A DNA stretch of 64,000 nt. It comes from Epithemia pelagica (lineage: Eukaryota > Bacillariophyta > Bacillariophyceae > Surirellales > Surirellaceae). The notes beneath the pieces were generated by a model, which had not been told where the DNA came from, ran no database searches, and saw only the letters and a program-made list of their open reading frames with translations. Of the stretch, positions 21,236-31,353 are shown piece by piece. Location: NCBI GenBank assembly GCA_946965045.2, contig OX337232.1, forward strand, positions 434,001 through 498,000. Direction: 5' to 3'. Position 1 is the first letter of the stretch. Each line of letters begins with the position of its first letter. Position numbers and translations under genes: made by a program.

Positions 21236-24200
21236 TCACCATCCACAGAGGAGCTTCCGAATGTGCTCAAACGTGGATTGGGTGAGACCTTTGGTCAGAA
21301 TGTCGGCGCGCTGTTGTGTCGTATCAACTTTGACGACTCGCAACCGATCGCTAATATGTTGTCGAAACCAGTGCATCTTCACTGCGTAGTATTTCGACCG
21401 AGGTGTGATCCGTCCAGGTTCTAGGTTGGCCAAAGTCAAGGCTCCCATGTTATCTTCCCAGACTGTCGTCTTAAATGTTGTTGTATATTCTTTGCTGAGC
21501 CCAACTCCTTCTGCAACGTGGGTCAACAGCTCTCGTAGTGGTAGGACCGACTTTAACGACTCACTCAATGCGTTGTATTCGGCCTCCATCGTGCTCAAGG
21601 CAATTGAACTTTGTAATTTGCTTGTCCAGACCATGGGACAATTGGCCAAACAGATAGCGAATCCCGTGCGACTTTTCACACAGGTTGAATCCAATTTTTC
21701 TTCATAGGGCCACAAACCAGCGAAATCGGCGTCGACGAAGCAGTCGATGTCCAGATTCGTGGAGGGCTTAAGGATCAGTCCTTGATCTTGCGTGTGTTTA
21801 AGGTACTGTCCAATCTTTTCAACGGCTTGCTCATGTGACCTCTTTGGGCTAAAGGCAAAGCGTGCACATTGACTCGCCGCATAGGTGATGTCGGGGCGAC
21901 TGTGCGCTCGTAAATACTGAAGCATCCCAATCACACTTGCGTAGTTGTATCTACCTTGTGGGGGATCTCCATTCTTGTCTTCTACAAGGGGCTTAGATAA
22001 AGCTGGGGTACAGCTTCGGTCCAAGTCACCAACTTGTAAGGCAGTTAGAATTCTCTTAATCAGACCTTGTTGGGTCAATTTGATTGTTCCTTGGGTCTCG
22101 TCACGTTCGATATGGACACCCAAAAATCCAGCCACGCTGTCTTCAACATCGAGCTCAGCGTTCTCTTGTTTCTTGAGTTTATCAAGTACTTCATCAATGT
22201 ACTCTCTTTTGGGACTGTAAAATAGCGTGTCGTCGACATAGGCTACCGCTATTACCTTGTCTGAAATAAATAGGCAGGGATCAACCGAGTCCTGGGCAAC
22301 AAAGCCGACTCGTTCCAACTGTCCTTTGAAATGTTGGAAGAAATTCCGTGGGGCTTGTTTCAGCCCGTACAGTGATCGTTGTAGTTTTAGTACCTTTCCG
22401 TCTTGTCCAAATCCTCTGGGCATCTCGACGTAGACACCGCTTCTTTCACGCTCTTGACGTGTCATTGAGTCCCATTTGGGATCACGATCAATTGGGGCGT
22501 GAAGGAATGCCGCGGTGTAGTCTACCTGCACTGTGGCAAGGTTTAGGATAATAGATAGGATGAGCATCAAGCGGACTGTGGTCCAGTTTACCACTGGGGC
22601 AAAGGTATCGAAGAAGTCCACTCCTTCCACTTGAAAGTCTCCTCGAGCGCAAAATCTTGCTTTCAGTTTCTTGACAGAGCCGTCAGGGAATCGCTTCCTT
22701 TTGAAGGCCCATGTAGATGGGATTACGTTCATCCAAGGTTGGCGATCGACGACTATCCAAGCCTTCATGAGGCGGAATAGCGTGTCTATTTCCTTTTTAC
22801 ATGCCTCCATGAAGCCAGCGGCATCTGGACCGCTCATGGCTTCGTTCCATCTGGGGTTATCCGCTGCATCGGCCTTGGTGATCAGTACCATTGGATGCAT
22901 AGCCTCGACAGTTCCTGTCTTAGGGTTGGTGTTCATGTCCATCATGCGACTCATCAGCGTTGACTGTGTGGATTTGAGGTCACGGATGGTTGAATTCCAG
23001 TCAAGTCCTGCCAGGAATGAATCGTTTAAGCAGTCACGCTTTACCTTTAGTCGCGCATAATCATCATGACCAAAGAGCGCGTGCTCCTTCCAACGTTCAC
23101 GCGAGTACGAGGCGTACTTAGGATTAGGTTTGCGTGCGCGCTTTCCACGACCAAAGTGCATCTCGTCCGGTTGTTCCAAATGTTGCGCACGTCTTGACTT
23201 CTCTTGTGCGCGAACTGGGTCTTCCTCATCCTGTTCCTCGTGCTCAAAGATTACAATTTCGTCTCCAGAGTCGATGGTGGAGTTGTTGGGACCGTCCCAC
23301 ATTCCATCCACCACCAAAGGTTGAATCAAGTCATCTGGAGGAGCGGCTGGTGGATTTGGCTCCACGTTATCCAAAGGAAAAAGGTGAGGGAAAATGGGGT
23401 CTCCATCCGGTTGAATCTCACTGTCGTCATCTCCCTCTGGAGCCAAGGGCACCAGAGCTCCCTCTGGAGCAGCAGCTCCCTCTGGAACAGGGATGGGAGG
23501 AGGAGGCAAAGGTAAGGGATTGATCCGAGCTGCGTCGTTTTGTTGATGGCGAAGAGCATCGGCTTCCTCAGGGGTCAGCCAGTCCTGGTGAAGGGGTGGT
23601 GGCTGAGGCTGTTCGTCGTCAAAATCGCCATCGTCAATCCGCTCCAGACCAGAGGCCACAAGATGGTCCCAAAAGGACCCTGTGAACATGTCTTGTTGTA
23701 GGACACCGCCAGTTTCGGCGTTAGGGACACTTGAAAAGAGGTCGTCGTAGACGACGTGATATTGCGGACTCACATAGCCGGTAGAAATATTGAGAATTAA
23801 GCCCACCGTGCTAGAATGGTCGGGAGAGACTCCGAGATATTGCCCTCGACGGGCACGAGGCGACCACTTGGGAAGTTTCTTCCCGTCTTGGATCTTCGGG
23901 TCCAAAACGTACACTGGACAACCCCAAACATGGCTCCTATGCAGATGGGCCAAGGTAGGGAAAACTGTTCCGGTAAATAATTCCAGCGGGGCAATAAAGG
24001 AACCTCGCTTGGGAAGATTATTCCACAACCAGATAGCATGATTGAGAGCGAAGGGCCATAGACTTAGGTCATGGGCGTGCTCCGGCCAATGCAATACTGC
24101 GTGCAACATCATAGTACGGGCCCAAGAGGTTACCGTACGGACGCCACGCTCGGCCACACCATTTTGGTGATGGGCCCCCACGCCAGAAAACGACAGGGAC

Positions 24201-26095
24201 TGACCAGCATGTTTCACTGCGTCCACAAACTTGGTATTGCCAAAAGGGGCATTATCCGCCAGATACGACTTGACTGTAACTCCATGGTCCTGTGCAAACC
24301 GTTCGAAGTGAAGTTTGGCTTCGATGGTTTCACCAGTGTTTAGGGAGACTTGATGTACACAATGCATTAATCCTGTAGCATGATCTATAAACAATGTACC
24401 GCCAGTGTACTGATCTTTCTTGGGTTCCTTTCCTCGGGTGTGAGGGAGACGGCCAGTTAGCGTCGAATCATACTGGTCAAGGCTAACGCAGTCACCTGGT
24501 CGAAGATTCTCTGACCGAGTGACCATGTGACGACCATCCTTCGTGTTCGTATGTTGAGTATTAGCACCACGACGCCTCTGTTTGCCCAATTGACAAGCTG
24601 CGCAGCGCAAACCATTGACAGGACAACTTGACACTTGTCGATGCTTCGTGTGGAGAATTCGACGTCGATCCGTTTTAGGATCGCGACACAAATCCTGGAT
24701 CCATTCAAAATTAGCGTGACCTAACTTCCAGTGCCAGGTCAATAGCTCTCTCTGCGCCTGGGTGACATTCTGATTTGTTTCATCCGCCACTGACATAAGA
24801 CCACGACAATCAAACTCTTTGGATAAGGCCATGACGTCTTCGAAGGCAAGGCCCATCTTGGTTTGTCGTCCAGAGAGCATCAAAGGGAGGTTACTGTTGG
24901 GATGAAAGGGGAACTCCAGTTCGCTCCCATCGTGAAGAGTCAATCGAGAACGAAAGGCATTTACCAACAATTCGCCTTTAGCTTGCTCTTGGAAGTAGGT
25001 TTGGGGGCTAAACAGGCGTATCTGCGCCTCTGGAACGTAGTAGGCCCGTGTTCGGATGGTTCGGACCACACCAAACACGTCCCTTAACGTCCAGGCAGCC
25101 ATTCCTACTCCAACCACGGCTGTTGTGCTGGATAATCCATTCAGCTCAGTGGTTTCACACTCTTTGAGTGGTCCATCAAAGTCTTCTAGTCGAGGAGTCA
25201 ACGATGTGGATGCCTCTGTATCGATCACCACGGGCAGGTCTGCATCGTCTGCTGCATTGAGATAGACAGACATGCGATGCTGCAATGCTGGTGGCAACAA
25301 GGACTCAGGATCAGTTCGAGGAGGCAAGTTTCCGGTTAACTTGGCAGCGGCAATCATTGCTTGCTGCATTCGTTGCTTGGGTGATCGAGATCTTGAGAAT
25401 GTGGAGCCACTCAATGCTCGAATGGCACGAAACTGGGCCAATGGATCCGTCCCCTTGCTCAGCCATGGCTTCCAAATTGCAGACTGAAGCTCCTCAGCTG
25501 ACCCAAACCAACGAGATAGTCGCTCTGATGTTGGATCTAGAGGCGGCTCGTCTTGTATTGTCCATGTTGTAGGGACATAGATGCCTTGGAAGTTGAAATC
25601 ATAGTTGTCATACGTAGTTTTCTTTGGTCTGGTAGTTTTCTTGTGTCGCCTTCGCGCTCGTTTCTTGTCTCGCCTCGCGCGTCTTCGGACAAAGGACACT
25701 CGGGCCTTAGTAAAAGGGGTCCGTTGACAGTCAATCGTACCAGCCCATGTAACCGTTGAATCCGTTGTGCAGTCAAAGGCCATTATATTAGTAGTAAACC
25801 GGCGTCGCACGTGATAAATTCGAGTCTTGTAACGCCGTCGTCGTCGTTGCATCTGGTTGGGACCAAAGGTGGCATAAGGGAACGAAGAATAGCCACCACG
25901 CGGACCTCCCTCTCGCAACCAGATTGCGACGAAAGATAAGGCCCAGGGCATCATTGAACAGAAATGCAAGGAGAAAAACACGCTCAAAAAAACACAAAAC
26001 AACAACCAAACTAAATCAACCCAGGTATCCCTCCTGGGAAATGAGGTTATCGGGAAAAAGAGGCCTACATCGACAGGACGTCGACGGCCACACCA
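21236..26095 (-). CDS. pol: Copia pol polyprotein (protease, integrase, reverse transcriptase, RNase H)
   Basis: About 1,619 codons, open directly after the gag stop and in the same frame. The first ATG is well inside, so expression by read-through from gag is likely. Counting from the codon at 26005: aspartic protease DTEAS with D262 (usual D-T/S-G); integrase zinc site H425/H430 and C468/C471; catalytic D510, D584 and E619 with the D-35-E spacing; a Pro/Asp/Glu-rich linker at about 800-960; reverse transcriptase at about 1082-1330 with VDYTAAFLHA and the catalytic YVDD at 1256-1259; RNase H with VDADFAGLW, MEAEYNALSE and EDNMGALT. The C-terminus DILTKGLTQSTFEHIRKLLCGW is typical of copia. 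No internal stop or frameshift is seen. Confidence 0.95.
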   Translation of the reverse strand, partial: WCGRRRPVDVGLFFPITSFPRRDTWVDLVWLLFCVFLSVFFSLHFCSMMPWALSFVAIWLREGGPRGGYSSFPYATFGPNQMQRRRRRYKTRIYHVRRRFTTNIMAFDCTTDSTVTWAGTIDCQRTPFTKARVSFVRRRARRDKKRARRRHKKTTRPKKTTYDNYDFNFQGIYVPTTWTIQDEPPLDPTSERLSRWFGSAEELQSAIWKPWLSKGTDPLAQFRAIRALSGSTFSRSRSPKQRMQQAMIAAAKLTGNLPPRTDPESLLPPALQHRMSVYLNAADDADLPVVIDTEASTSLTPRLEDFDGPLKECETTELNGLSSTTAVVGVGMAAWTLRDVFGVVRTIRTRAYYVPEAQIRLFSPQTYFQEQAKGELLVNAFRSRLTLHDGSELEFPFHPNSNLPLMLSGRQTKMGLAFEDVMALSKEFDCRGLMSVADETNQNVTQAQRELLTWHWKLGHANFEWIQDLCRDPKTDRRRILHTKHRQVSSCPVNGLRCAACQLGKQRRRGANTQHTNTKDGRHMVTRSENLRPGDCVSLDQYDSTLTGRLPHTRGKEPKKDQYTGGTLFIDHATGLMHCVHQVSLNTGETIEAKLHFERFAQDHGVTVKSYLADNAPFGNTKFVDAVKHAGQSLSFSGVGAHHQNGVAERGVRTVTSWARTMMLHAVLHWPEHAHDLSLWPFALNHAIWLWNNLPKRGSFIAPLELFTGTVFPTLAHLHRSHVWGCPVYVLDPKIQDGKKLPKWSPRARRGQYLGVSPDHSSTVGLILNISTGYVSPQYHVVYDDLFSSVPNAETGGVLQQDMFTGSFWDHLVASGLERIDDGDFDDEQPQPPPLHQDWLTPEEADALRHQQNDAARINPLPLPPPPIPVPEGAAAPEGALVPLAPEGDDDSEIQPDGDPIFPHLFPLDNVEPNPPAAPPDDLIQPLVVDGMWDGPNNSTIDSGDEIVIFEHEEQDEEDPVRAQEKSRRAQHLEQPDEMHFGRGKRARKPNPKYASYSRERWKEHALFGHDDYARLKVKRDCLNDSFLAGLDWNSTIRDLKSTQSTLMSRMMDMNTNPKTGTVEAMHPMVLITKADAADNPRWNEAMSGPDAAGFMEACKKEIDTLFRLMKAWIVVDRQPWMNVIPSTWAFKRKRFPDGSVKKLKARFCARGDFQVEGVDFFDTFAPVVNWTTVRLMLILSIILNLATVQVDYTAAFLHAPIDRDPKWDSMTRQERERSGVYVEMPRGFGQDGKVLKLQRSLYGLKQAPRNFFQHFKGQLERVGFVAQDSVDPCLFISDKVIAVAYVDDTLFYSPKREYIDEVLDKLKKQENAELDVEDSVAGFLGVHIERDETQGTIKLTQQGLIKRILTALQVGDLDRSCTPALSKPLVEDKNGDPPQGRYNYASVIGMLQYLRAHSRPDITYAASQCARFAFSPKRSHEQAVEKIGQYLKHTQDQGLILKPSTNLDIDCFVDADFAGLWPYEEKLDSTCVKSRTGFAICLANCPMVWTSKLQSSIALSTMEAEYNALSESLKSVLPLRELLTHVAEGVGLSKEYTTTFKTTVWEDNMGALTLANLEPGRITPRSKYYAVKMHWFRQHISDRLRVVKVDTTQQRADILTKGLTQSTFEHIRKLLCGW
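26062..26089 (-). promoter_or_regulatory. Stem-loop just after the gag TGA stop (candidate read-through signal)
   Basis: In RNA sense, TGA is followed by the 6-base spacer TGGTGT, then GGCC-GTCGAC, loop gtcct, GTCGAT, bulge gta and GGCC. Both arms pair. Gag and pol share one frame across this stop, the arrangement of stop-codon read-through in gammaretroviruses. The function is inferred. Confidence 0.5.
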
Positions 26096-27664
26096 TCAAG
26101 AGAGGTTTTGCACCTGGGTCATCAAAGACTCCAGGGTGCGTTCAAGTACGCGACGAGATTGGGCATTCGTCGTTCCTGTGGTGCCAGTGGAGGCAACATT
26201 GGCAGTAGCGCCAGCAATTCGCAGTTGAGTGGTCTTATCGGTTGGAGTGGTGTCGTCATCAGTCGCGACATTCCCTTGAGTCTTGTTCCAACGCTTGGTA
26301 GAGGCATCCCAGTACATGGTCTTGCCATCAATGACTCGCTTGCCGTTCTCTTCAGACGAAGGGGGACGCCATTTGGTGGAGGTGCGAGAACGATCACCCG
26401 ATCCATTCTCGCGAGCTTTCTTCTTGGCATTGTACTTTTGGCGGTTGGCTTCGATCAAGGCTTCATTTTTGGGCTTGGGACAATCCTTGATTGTATGCTC
26501 GCCACCGCAATTCCAACAAACGGGCTTCAACTTGCGGCCACCAGGATCGGTCTTGGTACCACCAGCTGTGAAGGTCGAGGGACTTCCTCGTGTCTTGATG
26601 CCCGTCCAGTCGTTGGAACGGCACAAGGAGAGGTACTCTTGTTCGGCTAGATCCAACAAGGCCTCCACAGAAGGGATCTCGAATTGAGCTTGGGTAGAGG
26701 GTGTAGATCGTGACAGAGCACCGGCGATTCGTGCTTGACTCTCGATTAGTTCAAAGACTTTGTTGAACTGATCCACAGAACTAGTCTGGAGAACTTTTAG
26801 AACAGTTTTAGAGAAGTCGTCGGGGACATTCGCAATAGCTTCCAATCGCTCGTGTGCGCCAAGGATAAGGCTCACAATTTTCGAGACGTTCTCACCGCGA
26901 ACTTTAGAGATCTTAAGATTCTCAACAGTGTCTACTAGCGTCTTCGTAGCTTGTTCCGTGTGGGTAACAAGTAGTTTCATCATGATGACGAAAAGTAAAG
27001 GACCTCCTTGTTGCTCGGTCTTATACCGTTTATACCGTTCATAGACTTTCGTCCAAAGGGCATTTTTCATGCTTGCTTCAAGTTGCTTCGCCGTGAGCAT
27101 CAAATTTTCACGATACCAGGACTTTCTTGGCCAAGTTGAGTACCACTCATTACTGGCAGCAACGTCTTCTTCAGAAAGCTCTCCATAGTACGTATATAAG
27201 TCTTTCGGAGGAGCGTCTGTCTTGAGGTCTGGTCCTGTACCATCGGGCGTAACAATCGTGAACACGTCGTGCATGTCATAGATGATATGTTGACTCTTGA
27301 GACGGGAAACCATCAAATTAAGATTATAACACTCTTCCAGCTGTTTCACGTCTGTGATATTGGCTGAGAGCAGATCGAATTTGGCAGGGGTCGAAGCGGC
27401 AGCCTTCGAGAACAGTTCTTGGCGCTTCTCTGCGCCCATTCCTTCACGGTCTTCTTTCTTGAACAGGGCTGTTTCCACATCTTGGGACGGAGTGGCACTG
27501 GTATTCACTTCAACCTCTTCTCCGTTTATAACGACCTTAGTACTCATTGTTTCAATACTACTTAAGCTTGATTCGTCAGAGGACCAGCCTGGAATTCTTG
27601 AAGAGTCAGAGTCTTCTTTGTTAGCAGCTGCTCCGAGTCTGAGGAAGTCAGCTATCGTTTCCAT
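26096..27664 (-). CDS. gag: Copia gag (capsid/nucleocapsid)
   Basis: 522 residues from the ATG at 27664 to the TGA at 26096-26098. A long helical capsid-like region (about 60-370) precedes one zinc knuckle, CWNCGGEHTIKDC, of the form CX2CX3HX4C, one residue shorter than the usual CX2CX4HX4C. The C-terminus is Lys/Arg- then Thr/Ala-rich. It packages element RNA and builds the virus-like particle. It is in frame with pol. Confidence 0.9.
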   Translation of the reverse strand: METIADFLRLGAAANKEDSDSSRIPGWSSDESSLSSIETMSTKVVINGEEVEVNTSATPSQDVETALFKKEDREGMGAEKRQELFSKAAASTPAKFDLLSANITDVKQLEECYNLNLMVSRLKSQHIIYDMHDVFTIVTPDGTGPDLKTDAPPKDLYTYYGELSEEDVAASNEWYSTWPRKSWYRENLMLTAKQLEASMKNALWTKVYERYKRYKTEQQGGPLLFVIMMKLLVTHTEQATKTLVDTVENLKISKVRGENVSKIVSLILGAHERLEAIANVPDDFSKTVLKVLQTSSVDQFNKVFELIESQARIAGALSRSTPSTQAQFEIPSVEALLDLAEQEYLSLCRSNDWTGIKTRGSPSTFTAGGTKTDPGGRKLKPVCWNCGGEHTIKDCPKPKNEALIEANRQKYNAKKKARENGSGDRSRTSTKWRPPSSEENGKRVIDGKTMYWDASTKRWNKTQGNVATDDDTTPTDKTTQLRIAGATANVASTGTTGTTNAQSRRVLERTLESLMTQVQNLS

Positions 27665-27840
27665 TCACTGGAAAATCGCAACGAAACCACCTGGTTCTTG
27701 CTTCTTCGATGCAGCACTGGCTATCGAAAACTGGTAGGTCTTGGACTTCAACGGCCGTTCGGACGGATTTCCTCAACGTCGAACGCTTGAACTGGTCCAC
27801 CAAAATCGTTATGGTCTTATCGCAACAGGCTTTATTGCGT

Positions 27841-27859
27841 GATACTTGGGCTCATAACC
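27841..27859 (-). other. Primer binding site matching the inside of initiator tRNA-Met
   Basis: Directly inside the 5' LTR the element reads GGTTATGAGCCCAAGTATC. This is complementary to GGGCTCATAACC, the anticodon stem-loop region of initiator tRNA-Met, not to its 3' end. Drosophila copia is primed by such a half-tRNA. Confidence 0.65.
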
Positions 27860-28028
27860 TGAAAAGGGGATGAATTGGGAAAATTATGATAGAAGGTTAA
27901 CTAGTTCGTACGTTCCTAAAAGATATGCAAGTAGTGCGTCAGTCCAAGTGTGAGGCTGGTTGGGCAAGGTGACGTAGGACCTTGTGAGTCAGCTCTAGGC
28001 TAGTCTCCATTAGGTCGCACCCTTTTCA
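27860..28028 (-). repeat. 5' LTR of the copia element
   Basis: 169 bases, no differences seen from the 3' LTR. It should contain the promoter on the minus strand; no TATA box is assigned. Confidence 0.95.
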
Positions 28029-28232
28029 TCCAGCAGTCATAGTAGTTGCTGCAAGAACGGAGGATCTTCATGGTGAAGTACCTGCCTTACGAAAGACGTG
28101 CAAATCGCATGGGAACAGACACAAAACTTACGATGACCTACAATGACCGACACATTTGCTACCGAATCGCAGATGCTCACGGTGAGCAAATCGCACTTGG
28201 TGAAGCTTGGTGAGCGCTCAAATTTGCCACAG

Positions 28233-29859
28233 GGACACCCGGAAAATCCTCACAGAGGACTGAAGGTTGACATTTTAGAGAATTGCATAGTACTGTACCA
28301 GTCATCTAAGTATTCATTTGTTATCACGCATGCCTTCTCTTGTCTTTAAGTAACCTAAAAAGATCAACCAGGACGGCGTTCGAATTTACCTAAAGGAAAC
28401 TTCATGTGAAATTTCACATCGTTCATGTGAAGAAAAAAGTGGCGATAGGAATATTCACACTTCATGTGAAAATTGACATGAATATGTGAAAATTCACATC
28501 AACGATGTGAAGGAGATGTGAAGAAGATGTGAAGGAGATGTGAAGACAATGTGAAAACAACAAAAAGGAGAGTATGAAAGAAAAATGGGAGAATAAAGGA
28601 CTATAGAAAGTAGTTACTAGTGTTGCTGTTTCTCCTGATCCTCCGGGACCAGGACCTCATTGATTCCTTGGAGCTGTTGTTGTTGTTGTGTTTCCAGCAG
28701 CCCCGACCAGATCCTTGTTGTAATTGTTGTTGTCATCTGGTTTTGTCTTGTTGTCCGTAGGCTGGGTATTCTTGTGAGAACAAAGCATGCCGTCTTGACC
28801 AAACCAGTGTCAATATCGTTCGTACCTGGGTGTACGAAAACAATTGTTGTTGGCATTCCACAACAACCAGGGATTAGATGGTTGTGTTGATCCTTCACAA
28901 GTGAGACTATGAGTGCCATGGGCATGTTGCTGCTCTTGCAGCGTTGGTTGTTGGGTCAGGGTCAGGACGAGGGACGAGGGACTCTTGATACTGTTGAATT
29001 GTTGGACCAACCGTTCCAATTGAAAGGCCAATTCCCGATGGACTTGACCAGGACAGTGCCACGGTGAATCAGTCGTAGATGTCGTCCTCGTTGTTGTTGT
29101 TGTGCTGGTGGAGGGTGTCGCACTCTAAAACTGGTGGTTGCGGTGGTTGTCACTGGTTGGTTGGTGGTTATCCTGGCTTGGGGTCGGGTAGAATGCCATT
29201 GTCGCTCAAAACAACATTGGCGTGGAGCAAGGGTGTTTTTGAATGAAGGCCACGACGTCCCAAATCCGTGCCATCTTGGCAATGGGATCCAATCAACTGG
29301 TCGTTTCCATCAAATCTTGCCGTCCCAAGGACAACAAAAACAACAACTGTAGTATTAGTGATTGGTAGGTGGTGTAGTGTGATTGGTAGGTGGTGTCGAT
29401 TCAAAATGCCTTGGACCAAACCTGATTCAGCCCGCAACCAATCTTGAGTCGAGAGCATCCAACATGATGATGAGATGATGACGACGACAAATTCTGTGGA
29501 TCCCGAGGTCGTTCGAACATGATGTGAAGACGATGTGAAGACGATGTGAAGACGATGTGAAGAAGATGTGAAGAAATTTTTTCTTCACATGAGATGTGAA
29601 AATTCACATGAGAGGTGCGAATCTTCACCTGAAGATTCGCACCTCTCATGTGAATTTTCACATCTGATGGGAAAATTCGCATATGATGTGAATTTTCCTA
29701 GTGCTATGCGTGCGTGCAAAATCCTTAAGTAGATTACTTTCCTGTCCATGCATGCGCGACCATAAGATTTTTTCAAGATTATTTAAGATCATTGTACTGT
29801 AATATGAGATTTCTACAATTTTGTTTGATTGGTCGCGTGTGAAGATTTTCCGGGTGTCC
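28233..29859. mobile_element. Non-autonomous TIR element with ATGTGAA arrays
   Basis: 1627 bases inserted in unit C relative to 'tttgccccagcacacgg' in A and B. Ends are inverted repeats starting GGACACCCGGAAAATC and continuing YTCACA. CAG at 28230-28232 and 29860-29862 fits a 3-bp target duplication. Subterminal arrays of ATGTGAA/TTCACAT lie at about 28400-28560 and 29520-29700; the right array includes long palindromes. No transposase is seen. The middle (28617-29470) is compositionally different, with Gln/Thr-rich broken frames on the minus strand, possibly a captured host gene piece. A 3-bp duplication would suit PIF/Harbinger or CACTA-like families, unproven. Confidence 0.65.
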
Positions 29860-29984
29860 CAGCACACGGTCAGAAGTCTTTTAGCTTCCGAATCGCGTTT
29901 TGGTGAGCATCAAAATCGCGCTTTTGTTTTGTGAGACCAAAGGAGGTGAGCCTAGGAGTAGAAAGTATTCAGGAACATAGAAGC

Positions 29985-30727
29985 TACCCCCCAGCGGGGG
30001 TGGCTTTGAGGGTGTAATTTCGTGTAGCCACCCCCATCTCTAAGAGCAAATAATAACCTATTTCTTGACGGTAGGCATATCTCATTTCCTCCACCACGAT
30101 AACAACACGGGCCATGGTGTTGCACAGGTTGTTGTGCACCTATTTGGACTCTTGAAACCTGTCTTCCCAGTCATAGACCTCAAACCAATAGTGTAGAATG
30201 CATCTGCATCACCAAAATTTAAAGGTTAAGGCTATTATGCGTCAGACTCATAGGCGCCATGCCTCGTGGCACAGGCACGGAAGCGACGTCTCACAATTTC
30301 GAACGAAGCAACTCAAAGGGACAATATGGCTCTTATCTTGCATTGTTTGAGCACCTATTGATACACAATACACATAGCAGTAGTAGTTACGCACAGCATT
30401 GATAACAAAACATCAACTCTCATGTATTTTCATGCCATCATTGTCTCGTATTGTGCCCGTATTACGCGTCACTGTATTGGTCATTTCCTAGAGTGGCCCG
30501 TATCCACTGTGTCCCTCACAATGCACTGCCATGGTACCATTATGAAGCATATGATGGTCGGATCATGATGGGGTGGCCATTGGAGGTCACCAGCCACTAC
30601 AAAGTTTGATTGTCGTGTTGTTATCGTGGTGGAGGAAATGAGATATGCCTACCGGCAAGATCCAGCGAAAAGAGAAGGGGGTGTTTCAACGAAATTACTC
30701 CCTCAAAAACATTCCCGCTGGGGGGTA
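29985..30727. mobile_element. Long-TIR MITE, Mutator-like, 9-bp target duplication
   Basis: 743 bases between catagaagc (29976-29984) and catagaagc (30728-30736), a perfect 9-bp duplication. Units A and B have a single catagaagc there (about 2425 and 8200). Ends TACCCCCCAGCGGG are inverted, and the similarity continues for about 130 bases with gaps, including GGTAGGCATATCTCATTTCC on the left and its complement on the right. No open frame of note. Long TIRs and a 9-bp duplication are typical of Mutator-like elements. Confidence 0.75.
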
Positions 30728-31049
30728 CATAGAAGCATGGTAGAAGTTCCAGAGAAACTTGCCCAAGAAGGATGCGATATCTTATCCCAGCGAGAATCTG
30801 CGACTGAAAATGAAAGGGAAGGAGGAAGGGAAAGCCCACGCACTTTTGCTTTCTTCTTCGGCATCACGGCTTCCTTGGGACTACGGACTACACAGAGACC
30901 GCCTCGAACCAAAAACATTGCTATTGTTGTGTTAGAAGTAGACAATATCGTGACCTATTCCCGTGCACGGGAATACATGGGAGTCTATCTAACCTGGGAG
31001 TCGGTCAGCCGGACTTGCACTCCCACGGGGACAGAACGAAACTCTAATG

Positions 31050-31300
31050 TCTAGTCTACCGCTGTCCTCATGGTGAGGACAAGTGTACCCCAGTACATTT
31101 TCCTACGCAACGGAAAATCACTCAATTTTCAAAGTGGTTTTCAAGGCTTGGGGTAAAAATTCTCTACAGGAAATCAAATATGAGGAATTTTTTGATATGT
31201 TCAGTGGACGAATCGGCCAAACTTTTTATAGAAAAAATTTATGTTCCAGATTTGAATTTCTGGTAGGCTTTCTACGTAGGGTACCCGGAGGTAGACTAGA
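31050..31300. mobile_element. Small MITE-like insertion, copy in unit C
   Basis: 251 bases from TCTAGTCTACC to GGTAGACTAGA. Same element as 2744-2993, absent from unit B. No coding sequence. Confidence 0.5.
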
Positions 31301-31353
31301 CACTAGACACTTCACACGTTGAAATTAGCGATTTTCATGTGAACCTATTAGAC

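Larger units (their letters stand above)
20997..28028 (-). mobile_element. Ty1/copia LTR retrotransposon, complete
   Basis: 7032 bases with 169-bp LTRs at both ends, identical by eye, each TGAAAAGGG...CCCTTTTCA. A perfect 5-bp target duplication tccag lies at 20992-20996 and 28029-28033. The empty site is present in units A (about 2111) and B (about 7886) as 'catcatccagcagtcat'. Gag and pol are on the minus strand in copia order (protease, integrase, reverse transcriptase, RNase H). Diatom genomes are known to be rich in such CoDi-type elements. Intact frames and identical LTRs point to a very recent insertion. Confidence 0.95.

Noticed and set aside
20997-28028. CRISPR-like or simple direct-repeat array suggested by repeated 169-bp sequence
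   Set aside because: Only two copies, 6.7 kb apart, bounding gag and pol: they are LTRs.
28400-29700. CRISPR array from the regular ATGTGAA repeats
   Set aside because: Repeats are 7 bases, occur in both orientations without unique spacers of constant length, and lie just inside TIRs.
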